The notes beneath the pieces were generated by a model, which saw only the letters and a program-made list of their open reading frames with translations, was not told where the DNA came from and searched no databases. From the NCBI GenBank assembly GCA_947166355.1, contig CAMVDX010000013.1, positions 1 to 64,000 on the forward strand: a stretch of DNA of 64,000 nucleotides, read 5' to 3'. Shown piece by piece: positions 34,987-42,359 of the stretch (its first letter is position 1; each line of letters starts with the position of its first letter). The position numbers and the translations under genes are program-made. Source of the stretch: an uncultured Treponema sp. GTDB taxonomy: Bacteria > Spirochaetota > Spirochaetia > Treponematales > Treponemataceae.

Positions 34987-37900
34987 ATGATGTATAAAAA
35001 ACAGAATACATTTGCAAAAAAATCATTTTTCTCTTTATTATTTATAATGATTTTAGGAGTATGGGGCTCGCTTCTCTTTAATTCCTGCAAAAATATTTTT
35101 GAAACAGCAATTCCTTCGCAGGAAGAAGATGAGTCAGCTTCTGCTTCATCCGGTGGTAATACGCAAGAGTCCGGCACAAACGAAAGTTCTTTGCCTCCGC
35201 CGGTAATTGTTCACGGGCAGATTATAATTACTGGTGCAGTACCAGAAGTAAATTCCACTGTTATACAAAATGGCCGTGCTGCGGTACCAGCCTATATTGC
35301 AAGTGAGGTAGAATATTTTGCTAGTGCTACAAACGGCTCTACTACCGTAAACGGCTCGTTTGGTTCTGATGATACTACAACCACTTTTGAGCTTCCGCTT
35401 ACTCCGGGACAGGACTGGTCAATCACCTGCGGCCTGAAAAAGCGTGCTTCCACAGATATACTTTTCAGCGCTTCTACAGATGACCCTATAGACCCTGCAG
35501 ACCTTGCAGACGGCACAGTACTTAAGTTTTTTGCAACTCCCGATGTTTCTGGCGGTGAGTCCAGTACCGGCGAAATAGACCTTTCTATGACGGTAGATTC
35601 TTCAATTGTTAAATATAAAACTACCTGTATCAGCGATAATTCAGCTTACTGGCCTTTTTCAACTCCTAATCCAATTGAGATTACGGGCACTACTGCAACA
35701 ATCAAAACAGATTCCTCAAATCCAAGTGTAAGAAGCGGAGCCTATGAAGTTGTTTTTGATTTTTACAAAGAGGGTGGAGTACTTGCTTATTCAACAGTTC
35801 AGACAATAAATGTCTGCAAAAATCTTAAAACAAGAAAATGGATAGCTTCAGGTGGGCTTACTCCAATTGAATCCGACGGAACTTTTAATGTAACTGCCGC
35901 AAAAATCGCCTCTTATGTAAATACCTATATTTATGTTGGTACGGTTGAAGGTGGAACTCCTGCTTCAGATACAAATGCCGGTAATCATACAGCACCCTTC
36001 CTTACTTTGAGCAGGGCACTCAGCTATATAGAAGGAGTTGCAACGGCAGCTGGTGCAAATACCAGTCTTGAATATAAAATCATAATTACAGGCGAAGTAG
36101 ATAATACTTCGGACACCACTGTACCGGAGATAGGCAGCAGCCTGAACGGCAAAGCGGCAAAAATCATCATAAAAGGGCGGGGAACATCTCCTTCAATTAA
36201 AAATCCAAATCCGGATGGACGCATACTTACAATTGGAACTACGGTTCCTGTGGAATTCTATAACCTTACAATAAAAGACGGTAATGCTTCCGGCTCTGAT
36301 TCGGAAGGAAAAGGCGGTGCGCTTTATATAAATACTTCCAGCACAAAAGTTTATTTAACAAATTGTACAATAAGAGATTGTTCAGCAAATAGTGTAGGTG
36401 GTGGTATTTTCGTAAGTAGTAGCGGGGCATGGGCAACTTTGACAAACTGCACAATAAGGGATTGTCACGCAGGAACTTTGGGTGGCGCTGTTTATGTTGC
36501 GGATGGAACTTCAACTGCTCCGGCTACAGTTTTTTTGTATAGCTGTCTGATTGGCGGCGAGCTTACATCCTGTGCAGACTCTACACCAGTTGCGAATTCG
36601 GGGTCAAACTATGCAAGTGGTGGAGGCGGAATTTGTATTGACTCAAATGGTAAGGCCGTTCTGCAAAAAACAAAAATTATTGGTAATATAGCACAATATT
36701 ACGGTGGCGGAATCCGCTGTGTTGGTGGTACTTTGAATATTTCACAGGGACAGATTAATTATAATTATTCTGGTGCCAGTGGCGGCGGCCTTTTTATTAT
36801 GGGCTCCTCAACAGTTACAATTAATAATCTCTGTGTAATAGGTAAAGCAATTACAAATTCAGATTCAGCGGCTACAGGACTGTCTGATTGCGGTAACTAT
36901 TCTGCAAGCGAAGGTGGCGGTGGAATAAGAATTGAAGGCGGAACTCTTACTACAGATTCCGGTTTTAAGGTTACTAAAAACTACAGTGCCGGTACGGGTG
37001 CAAACGGCGGCGGAATTTCTACCAAAACGGCGATTACTCTTAAGAAGGTTGATATCTCCTGTAACAAAACTACCGGCAATGGTGGTGGTATTTATGTAGA
37101 TACTGGAGGAGAATTTGCTTTAGCTAATGGTTCAACTTCTTATAGATCACAAATAAATAAAAATATTGCGGTCAATGGTGGTGGAATATACACAGGGGAT
37201 GCCAATGTAACTATTAATGTTTCTAATTTTACGGATATTGATGGAAATGAAGCTGCGTGTGGAGCTGGAATTTATTCCGTAGCTGGAGCTGGAACAGATG
37301 TCACAGGAAAATTAATTATTTCTGGCGGTAATACAGCTGTAGTTAGAAATCAGGCCAGTGATACTGGTGGTGGAGTTTATAATACCGGAACGGTATTTAT
37401 TTATGGCGGTCCACAAATTGGCTTTAATGGTAATGGATCTGGAGGAAATACTTCGGCTACAGCTGGAGGCGGTATTTATAATACAGGTAACCTTTATATG
37501 GGGTATAGCGCCTGGACAGATGAGGTTACAAATACAGCTGAAAGCTATGGCGGAACAATCCAATATAATGTAGCCCCTCTTGGAGCAGGGCTTTATAGTA
37601 CGGGAACTGTATATATAGGAAAAGGTTCTATCGAAAATCAGAATTCAATTTCCATTTCTTCAGGAGCGGGGGTCTACCTTGCAGGCGGTTCTTTTACCAT
37701 GAGTGGAAACGCAAAAGTCTATGCCAATAAAGCCCAGGAGTATGGCGGCGGAATTTATGCTGATGCAAGCACTGCTAATGTAGCTTTGACAATCAGTTCA
37801 ACTACCCAGCAGGAACGAAATGGCGGCCAGCTGAACGGCGGGTTTCTTTATATACGAAATGGTACAACAACCTCAGCAACTGTTACTTTGAAAGGTGGTG

Positions 37901-39501
37901 TCAGAATTCCATGGTACAATTCAGAGATATCGTCATGGAATGGAAAAAATGATATCTATCTTAACAACGGTCTTATAACTGTTTCTGGAAATGAAGGTGA
38001 AACTCTTACCGGTGACGGAGTGATAACTCTTACTCCGGCATCTTTCACTATGGGGCAGCAGCTTCTTACGGGATCTGGAATTGATGCTAACCGTACAAAA
38101 TTTACAATAGGCAAAGATTATGAACATCCGAATTATGCCTGGTCTATAAGCCCTGCTGGAAAACTCTGTCAGCCGGTACTTAAGACCAGCATTTATTCAA
38201 CTATAGCAGACCTCTCTAATGCCATTAAAAATGATGATGGTGAAATACAGGTAATTATTGATTCTGCTATATCGGCTGCTGATTTGGGAGCTTCGAATAC
38301 ACCAAATACAATTGCTTATGGAATCAGACATAATACTAATACAAATGCAAAAATTTCTCTTTCTATTTCGGGTGGTATAAGTATTCCGCTTGATACTACA
38401 ACAAACGCAAATCTTTTTGACAGCTGTTCAAAGCTTGTTTACGCAGATTTGAAAGGCTGCAATACCTCTTCTGTAACAGATATGAGCGAGTGGTTCATTG
38501 GCTGCGCCTACCTTGAGGAATTAATTCTTACCGGCTGGAATACTTCCAGTGTAACTAATATGGCTTCTATGTTTAATGCCTGTTCAAGACTGGAAACTAT
38601 TTATACTTCAAGTTATTTTATTACTCTGCCTACAGGTTCTTATTCGAATATGTTTTTGGGGTGTAGTAATCTTGTCGGTGGTCAGGGTACTGTTTACAAT
38701 TCGTCTAATGTTGGCAGGACATACGCACATCAGGACGGCGGTACTACAAATCCGGGATACTTTACTTCTTCACAATTTGGTAGCAAAGCACCAGGAAGTA
38801 CTCTTGAAGTTGGAGACATTGTCTTCAGCGATGGTTCCGCAACACCTTATACAAGCGACATAACCTTTACAGAAAGACAGAAAAACAATGCCGTCGCAAT
38901 TATTTTCTATAAGGGAACTGCAAGTGATGCACTTGGAGAAAAAACTCTTGGTGTTGGCCTTGTACATAAAAGCATTAAATGGGCTGATGCAAATGCAAAG
39001 GGTGCTGGTAGAAAAATATCGGATATAATTTGTACTCCAAGTGGAAGTGCAGGGGATTATACATTTGAGGGTGACATAGATGGAAGTGATAATCTTAGTC
39101 AGATGGCTTCTTTCCTTAGTACAACATATGGTACTTCGTATAACGATACTGCAACTGCCTCTAAATATCCTGCCTTCTATTTTGCTATAAATTATAAAGA
39201 TGAGGCTGGAAGTAATGTAAGCGGAACAGGCTATCAAACAGGCTGGTATTTACCAAGCATTGCAGAGCTCTTCCAGATTTATAAAAACGGAAAGGGAAGC
39301 AATAAAGTATTTGATATCGAAGCCGCAAGCCAGTCAGTTGATGGTTTGCAGTTTGGAACGGCAGTTTACGGATCGTCTTCCCAGGATTCTGGTAATGTGT
39401 ATTTTGCACATGGAGTTAATTTTAGCAGCGGAACATGTACCACTTATAGTAAGGCTACTGCTGAAAGTCCCAAAAAAGCCTGCGCCATCCACGAGTTCTA
39501 A
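34987..39501 (+). CDS. very large beta-helix and BspA-like surface lipoprotein
   Basis: The product has about 1504 residues. A lipobox (LLFNSC) is followed by the N-terminal domain shared with the preceding gene (YFASATNG; PGQDWSITCGLK), then a long parallel beta-helix with dozens of GGG(I/V)Y turns (about 420-1000). Around residues 1155-1240 are BspA-type units (SVTDMSEWFIGCAYLEELIL, NTSSVTNMASMFNACSRL) seen in surface adhesins. The C-terminal 240 residues include GWYLPSIAELFQIYKNGKG, like the DUF1566/C-type-lectin-like fold. The start at 34987 follows GGAGG by 11 bases; an in-frame ATG at 34978 is too close to it. It is likely an adhesin. Confidence 0.77.
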   Translation: MMYKKQNTFAKKSFFSLLFIMILGVWGSLLFNSCKNIFETAIPSQEEDESASASSGGNTQESGTNESSLPPPVIVHGQIIITGAVPEVNSTVIQNGRAAVPAYIASEVEYFASATNGSTTVNGSFGSDDTTTTFELPLTPGQDWSITCGLKKRASTDILFSASTDDPIDPADLADGTVLKFFATPDVSGGESSTGEIDLSMTVDSSIVKYKTTCISDNSAYWPFSTPNPIEITGTTATIKTDSSNPSVRSGAYEVVFDFYKEGGVLAYSTVQTINVCKNLKTRKWIASGGLTPIESDGTFNVTAAKIASYVNTYIYVGTVEGGTPASDTNAGNHTAPFLTLSRALSYIEGVATAAGANTSLEYKIIITGEVDNTSDTTVPEIGSSLNGKAAKIIIKGRGTSPSIKNPNPDGRILTIGTTVPVEFYNLTIKDGNASGSDSEGKGGALYINTSSTKVYLTNCTIRDCSANSVGGGIFVSSSGAWATLTNCTIRDCHAGTLGGAVYVADGTSTAPATVFLYSCLIGGELTSCADSTPVANSGSNYASGGGGICIDSNGKAVLQKTKIIGNIAQYYGGGIRCVGGTLNISQGQINYNYSGASGGGLFIMGSSTVTINNLCVIGKAITNSDSAATGLSDCGNYSASEGGGGIRIEGGTLTTDSGFKVTKNYSAGTGANGGGISTKTAITLKKVDISCNKTTGNGGGIYVDTGGEFALANGSTSYRSQINKNIAVNGGGIYTGDANVTINVSNFTDIDGNEAACGAGIYSVAGAGTDVTGKLIISGGNTAVVRNQASDTGGGVYNTGTVFIYGGPQIGFNGNGSGGNTSATAGGGIYNTGNLYMGYSAWTDEVTNTAESYGGTIQYNVAPLGAGLYSTGTVYIGKGSIENQNSISISSGAGVYLAGGSFTMSGNAKVYANKAQEYGGGIYADASTANVALTISSTTQQERNGGQLNGGFLYIRNGTTTSATVTLKGGVRIPWYNSEISSWNGKNDIYLNNGLITVSGNEGETLTGDGVITLTPASFTMGQQLLTGSGIDANRTKFTIGKDYEHPNYAWSISPAGKLCQPVLKTSIYSTIADLSNAIKNDDGEIQVIIDSAISAADLGASNTPNTIAYGIRHNTNTNAKISLSISGGISIPLDTTTNANLFDSCSKLVYADLKGCNTSSVTDMSEWFIGCAYLEELILTGWNTSSVTNMASMFNACSRLETIYTSSYFITLPTGSYSNMFLGCSNLVGGQGTVYNSSNVGRTYAHQDGGTTNPGYFTSSQFGSKAPGSTLEVGDIVFSDGSATPYTSDITFTERQKNNAVAIIFYKGTASDALGEKTLGVGLVHKSIKWADANAKGAGRKISDIICTPSGSAGDYTFEGDIDGSDNLSQMASFLSTTYGTSYNDTATASKYPAFYFAINYKDEAGSNVSGTGYQTGWYLPSIAELFQIYKNGKGSNKVFDIEAASQSVDGLQFGTAVYGSSSQDSGNVYFAHGVNFSSGTCTTYSKATAESPKKACAIHEF

Positions 39502-39509
39502 TGCGCAAT

Positions 39510-39610
39510 GGATTGCCACGCCTGTGGCTCGCAATGACGTTATTTCCCCGTCATTGTGAGGAGCGCAGTCAGTCCACGTCATTGCGAGGAGCGTAGCGAC
39601 GTGGCAATAC
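39510..39610. repeat. REP-like repeats downstream of the surface protein block
   Basis: Two convergent copies, GGATTGCCACGCCTGTGGC to CGCAATGACG and GTCATTGCGAGGAGCGTAGC to GACGTGGCAATAC, close the surface protein transcription unit. Confidence 0.85.
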
Positions 39611-39685
39611 GAATGGTCAAGGCACGCTTTCGCTTAAAGCCTTGACTCATTCGTTTTACGGCTTGATGATAGAGTATCAAGCCGT
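39611..39685 (+). other. two adjacent strong hairpins upstream of a small membrane protein gene
   Basis: Hairpin one pairs GAATGGTCAAGGC (39611-39623) with GCCTTGACTCATTC (39639-39652) with one bulge. Hairpin two pairs ACGGCTTGAT (39658-39667) with ATCAAGCCGT (39676-39685) perfectly around an 8-base loop. Hairpin one is followed by a short GTTTTA and may act as a weak terminator; the pair could instead be a leader structure for the gene at 39747. Confidence 0.6.
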
Positions 39686-39746
39686 AATCTATTAGGTCTT
39701 GAAAATAGCAGCCTTTTGGATTATTCTTAAAAAAGGAGTAAAAAAT

Positions 39747-39968
39747 ATGGTTTCAATAATTCTTGGTTTAGTTTTTATTGCTTTTACAGTTTTTGCTGTT
39801 TTGCCTTGTTGCCCGCTTAACTGGGGTGCCGAGGTTATTGCATTCTTAAAAGGCGGGGCTCCTGTTCTTGCTGCTTTAATCGGTTTAATCTGTCTCTTTA
39901 TTGGTGCCGCAGACATCAAAGACAAAAAAGAAGCTAAAAAAGAAGACGCTGCCAAAAACGAACAATAG
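39747..39968 (+). CDS. small membrane protein of unknown function
   Basis: The product has 73 residues. Two membrane segments (about 2-21 and 36-54) flank a short loop with a Cys-Cys-Pro turn, and a Lys/Glu/Ala-rich tail follows. AAAGGAG lies 8 bases before the ATG. I do not recognise a family. Two hairpins lie just upstream, and a copy of the 215-base palindromic element lies just downstream. Confidence 0.65.
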   Translation: MVSIILGLVFIAFTVFAVLPCCPLNWGAEVIAFLKGGAPVLAALIGLICLFIGAADIKDKKEAKKEDAAKNEQ

Positions 39969-39998
39969 ATTAATACGTCACGTCGCTGAAAGGCGACG

Positions 39999-40213
39999 CA
40001 GGGCTTCCGCATTATAAAAGATTTACGTAATCTTGGCGCGAGGGAGCGGGGCGTGGTACAAAAACACTCTTTTTGTGGCTGCCGCGGAAGCGGCAGGTGT
40101 AATAGTTTCTATACCACAAAAAGCGTGTAGCGCATTATTGCGCGGTTTTGTACCACGAAGCCGCGACCGGAAGCCATGTTTTCACAAATTCGTTTTATAA
40201 TGCGGAAGCCCTG
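39999..40213. repeat. 215-bp palindromic element, copy 2
   Basis: Perfect 21-base terminal inverted repeats (39999-40019 and 40193-40213; outer part CAGGGCTTCCGCATTAT) bound an element that matches 18374-18590 in the opposite orientation. The inner stem reads CTGCCGCGGAAGCGGCAG, differing from copy 1 only at the loop. It is flanked by the 13-base direct repeat CTGAAAGGCGACG, and the outer flanks together read like one interrupted REP copy. Confidence 0.88.
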
Positions 40214-40242
40214 AAAGGCGACGTGGCAATCCATTTTATATA

Positions 40243-40270
40243 TTGACACAAAATGCCAAAATCTGATAAT
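40243..40270 (+). promoter_or_regulatory. rplM-rpsI promoter
   Basis: A consensus TTGACA (40243-40248) and GATAAT (40265-40270) are 16 bases apart, about 115 bases before rplM. This is one of the best promoter matches in the window. Confidence 0.7.
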
Positions 40271-40274
40271 ATAC

Positions 40275-40333
40275 TTTACCCGTTATTGGATTTTTGACTG
40301 CTCATCTTAAATCCAAGGCAGTTTTGGGGTAAG
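40275..40333 (+). promoter_or_regulatory. rplM leader structure, possible r-protein autoregulatory element
   Basis: At the predicted 5' end, TTTACCC (40275-40281) pairs with GGGTAAG (40327-40333) to close a small domain. Inside it, TTGGATTT (40286-40293) pairs with AAATCCAA (40309-40316), and GACTGCT (40296-40302) with GGCAGTT (40317-40323). The two inner stems overlap and exclude each other, so the leader could switch. Feedback by L13 or S9 is inference. Confidence 0.45.
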
Positions 40334-40388
40334 ATGCAAAAGCTCCAGAACCGCAGATAAACTTTAATTTTTGATAGTAAGGTATATC

Positions 40389-40817
40389 ATGGAAACTATT
40401 TTTGTAAAAGAATACGACCAGCCACGTAAATGGTATGTTATCGACGCTGCTGGTAAACCTCTTGGACGTGTTGCTGCAAAGGCTGCTTATATTGCACGCG
40501 GAAAGAATAAGGCAACTTACACAAAGAATCAGCTTATGGGTGATTTCGTTGTAATCATCAATGCAGAGAAGGCAGTTGTAACTGGTGGAAAAGAGCAGAA
40601 GAAGATTTATTATCACCACACAGGATTTGTTGGTGGTCTCCGCGCTCACACTTATGAAAAGCTTTTGGAAAAACATCCTACAGATCCAATGGCAATCGCT
40701 GTTGCAGGTATGCTTCCACACGGAAGACTTGGCCGCAAGATGATGGACAATGTTAAGATTTATGCTGGTGCTGAGCATCCACATGCTGCACAGAATCCAC
40801 AGCCAGTTGAGCTGTAA
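40389..40817 (+). CDS. rplM: 50S ribosomal protein L13
   Basis: This 142-residue large-subunit protein shows KWYVIDAAGKPLGRVA near the N-terminus, the GDFVVIINAEK core, and the conserved C-terminal GMLPHGRLGRKMM. AAGG lies 7 bases before the ATG at 40389. rpsI follows after 15 bases in the universal L13-S9 arrangement. Confidence 0.97.
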   Translation: METIFVKEYDQPRKWYVIDAAGKPLGRVAAKAAYIARGKNKATYTKNQLMGDFVVIINAEKAVVTGGKEQKKIYYHHTGFVGGLRAHTYEKLLEKHPTDPMAIAVAGMLPHGRLGRKMMDNVKIYAGAEHPHAAQNPQPVEL

Positions 40818-40832
40818 TACGGGGGATAGAAA

Positions 40833-41225
40833 ATGGTAAAGAATATTGCTATTGGTACAGGAAGAAGAAAGACAGCTGTAGCCCGCGTATTTGTTCGCGA
40901 TGGCTCTGGAAAAATCGTTGTTAACGGTAAAGATGTAAAAGAATACTTTGCAACTGCAGAGCAGATTCAGGTTGTTCAGCAGCCACTTTTGGTTACTTCA
41001 ATGGGTTCAAAGTATGATGTTCTTATCAACGTTCAGGGTGGCGGTATGAACGGTCAGGCAGCTGCTTGCTTGCATGGCATTTCACGCGCTCTCGTTCAGA
41101 TTGATCCAGATGCTCGTACATCTCTCAAGGCTAACGGATACCTCACACGCGATTCTCGTATGGTTGAGCGTAAGAAGTACGGACAGAAGGGTGCTCGCCG
41201 CCGCTTCCAGTTCTCAAAGCGTTAG
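40833..41225 (+). CDS. rpsI: 30S ribosomal protein S9
   Basis: This 130-residue small-subunit protein has [13 protein letters not shown] at the N-terminus, the [19 protein letters not shown] core and the C-terminal FQFSKR tail that reaches the P-site tRNA. It is the second gene of the rplM-rpsI unit and is followed by a strong terminator. Confidence 0.97.
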   Translation: MVKNIAIGTGRRKTAVARVFVRDGSGKIVVNGKDVKEYFATAEQIQVVQQPLLVTSMGSKYDVLINVQGGGMNGQAAACLHGISRALVQIDPDARTSLKANGYLTRDSRMVERKKYGQKGARRRFQFSKR

Positions 41226-41260
41226 TTTATATACTTCGTCTTTCGAAGCATTACAGAAAG

Positions 41261-41286
41261 CTCGGTCACCTGGCCGAGTTTTTTTT
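41261..41286 (+). terminator. intrinsic terminator of rplM-rpsI
   Basis: CTCGG (41261-41265) pairs with CCGAG (41274-41278), extended by a U-G pair, and eight T follow. It lies 35 bases after the rpsI stop codon. Confidence 0.85.
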
Positions 41287-41297
41287 ATGTATTGCAG

Positions 41298-41412
41298 GCG
41301 TCATTGCAAGTTGTTGCTTCCGTCATTGCGAGCCGAGCCTCCGTCATTGCGAGCCGAAGGCGAAGCAATCCATTGTTACTGTGGATTGCCACGTCGCTGT
41401 GCTCCTCGCGGT
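41298..41412. repeat. REP-like repeats between rpsI and recX
   Basis: Three or four partial copies (GTCATTGC starts near 41299, 41321 and 41342) and a facing GGATTGCCACGTCGCTGTGC copy near 41383 fill the gap. The last copy is cut off at CTCCTCGCGG. Confidence 0.85.
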
Positions 41413-41457
41413 GGTTTCTAACTTGACCCGATATTTTTTTTCCTTCAAAATAGTTCT

Positions 41458-42054
41458 ATGATTATAAAATCAATTGCAGAAACATCATACAGCGGAATGT
41501 ATAAGGTTGCACCTGAAGAGGGGAGTTCTTTTTATGTCCGAAAGGAATACTTACCCGAAGGGCTTTTTGAACGCATTGATGTTGGTGTAGAGTTTAATGC
41601 TGAAGAAACTGACAGTCTGCTTGACGTGGGGCTTACCTGTGCTGTGGAGTTTAAGGCAGTTTCGTATCTTGCACGGGCAGAGCAGAGCCGCTTCGGTCTT
41701 ACCCGAAAGCTGATAGAAAAAAAGTATGAAAAAAAATATGTAGAAGCGGCGCTGACTTATCTTGAAGGGCGGGGGTATTTGAGCGACCTGCGCTTTGCCA
41801 CAGCCTGGCTTAATACCCGCAGGATAAATCATTATGAAGGAAGAAGCAGGCTTGAAGCTGAACTTGCGGCACGGGGAATTGCGCGTGATATTGCGGGCAA
41901 AGCTTTGGATGAGTTTTTCAGTGAAAATGATGAAGATGAAATTTGCCGCAAGGCGTATGAGAAATTGTCGAAAAATAAATCAGATGAAAAATTGACCGCG
42001 GCACTTATGAGAGCGGGTTTTTCATTGAAGATGATAAAACGAGTTCTCGAATAA
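41458..42054 (+). CDS. recX: RecX-family regulatory protein
   Basis: The product has 198 residues. Three-helix RecX repeats are visible, with AVSYLARAEQSRFGLTRKL, ALTYLEGRGYLSDLRFATAW and GRSRLEAELAARGI matching the family core. RecX proteins bind and hold back RecA filaments in the cytoplasm. No recA lies adjacent. A short N-terminal extension of about 60 residues precedes the repeats. Confidence 0.85.
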   Translation: MIIKSIAETSYSGMYKVAPEEGSSFYVRKEYLPEGLFERIDVGVEFNAEETDSLLDVGLTCAVEFKAVSYLARAEQSRFGLTRKLIEKKYEKKYVEAALTYLEGRGYLSDLRFATAWLNTRRINHYEGRSRLEAELAARGIARDIAGKALDEFFSENDEDEICRKAYEKLSKNKSDEKLTAALMRAGFSLKMIKRVLE

Positions 42055-42055
42055 A

Positions 42056-42359
42056 GTGGATTGCCACGTCACTCGCTACGCTCGCTCCTCGCAATGACGG
42101 CGTATGTCATTGCGAGCCGCTACCCACTCGTCATTGCGAGCCGAAGGCGAAGCAATCAATTGCTGCTGTGGATTGCCACGTCACTCGCTGTGCTCGCTCC
42201 TCGCAATGACGGCGTATGTCATTGCGAGCCGCTACCCACTCGTCATTGCGAGCCGGAGGCGAAGCAATCAATTGTCGTTGTGAATTGTCACGTCACTCGC
42301 TGCGCTCGTTCCTCGCAATGACGGCGTATGTCATTGCGAGCGTAGCGAAGCAATCCATG
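42056..42359. repeat. tandem 112-bp composite REP array
   Basis: A 112-base composite unit starts at 42056, 42168 and 42280, the third being partial. Each unit holds a forward copy (GGATTGCCACGTCACTCGCT to CTCGCAATGACGGCG) and two reverse half copies (GTCATTGCGAGCCGCTACCC and GTCATTGCGAGCCGAAGGCG). The array fills the whole gap between recX and the alpha-galactosidase gene. Confidence 0.92.

Noticed and set aside
40286..40323. H-type pseudoknot in the rplM leader
   Set aside because: The two stems cross in sequence, but the loop left to span the first stem would be zero or one base, too short; they are better seen as alternatives.
42056..42359. CRISPR or coding repeat
   Set aside because: The intervals between repeat halves are themselves repeated every 112 bases, so there are no unique spacers; frames here are repeat translations.
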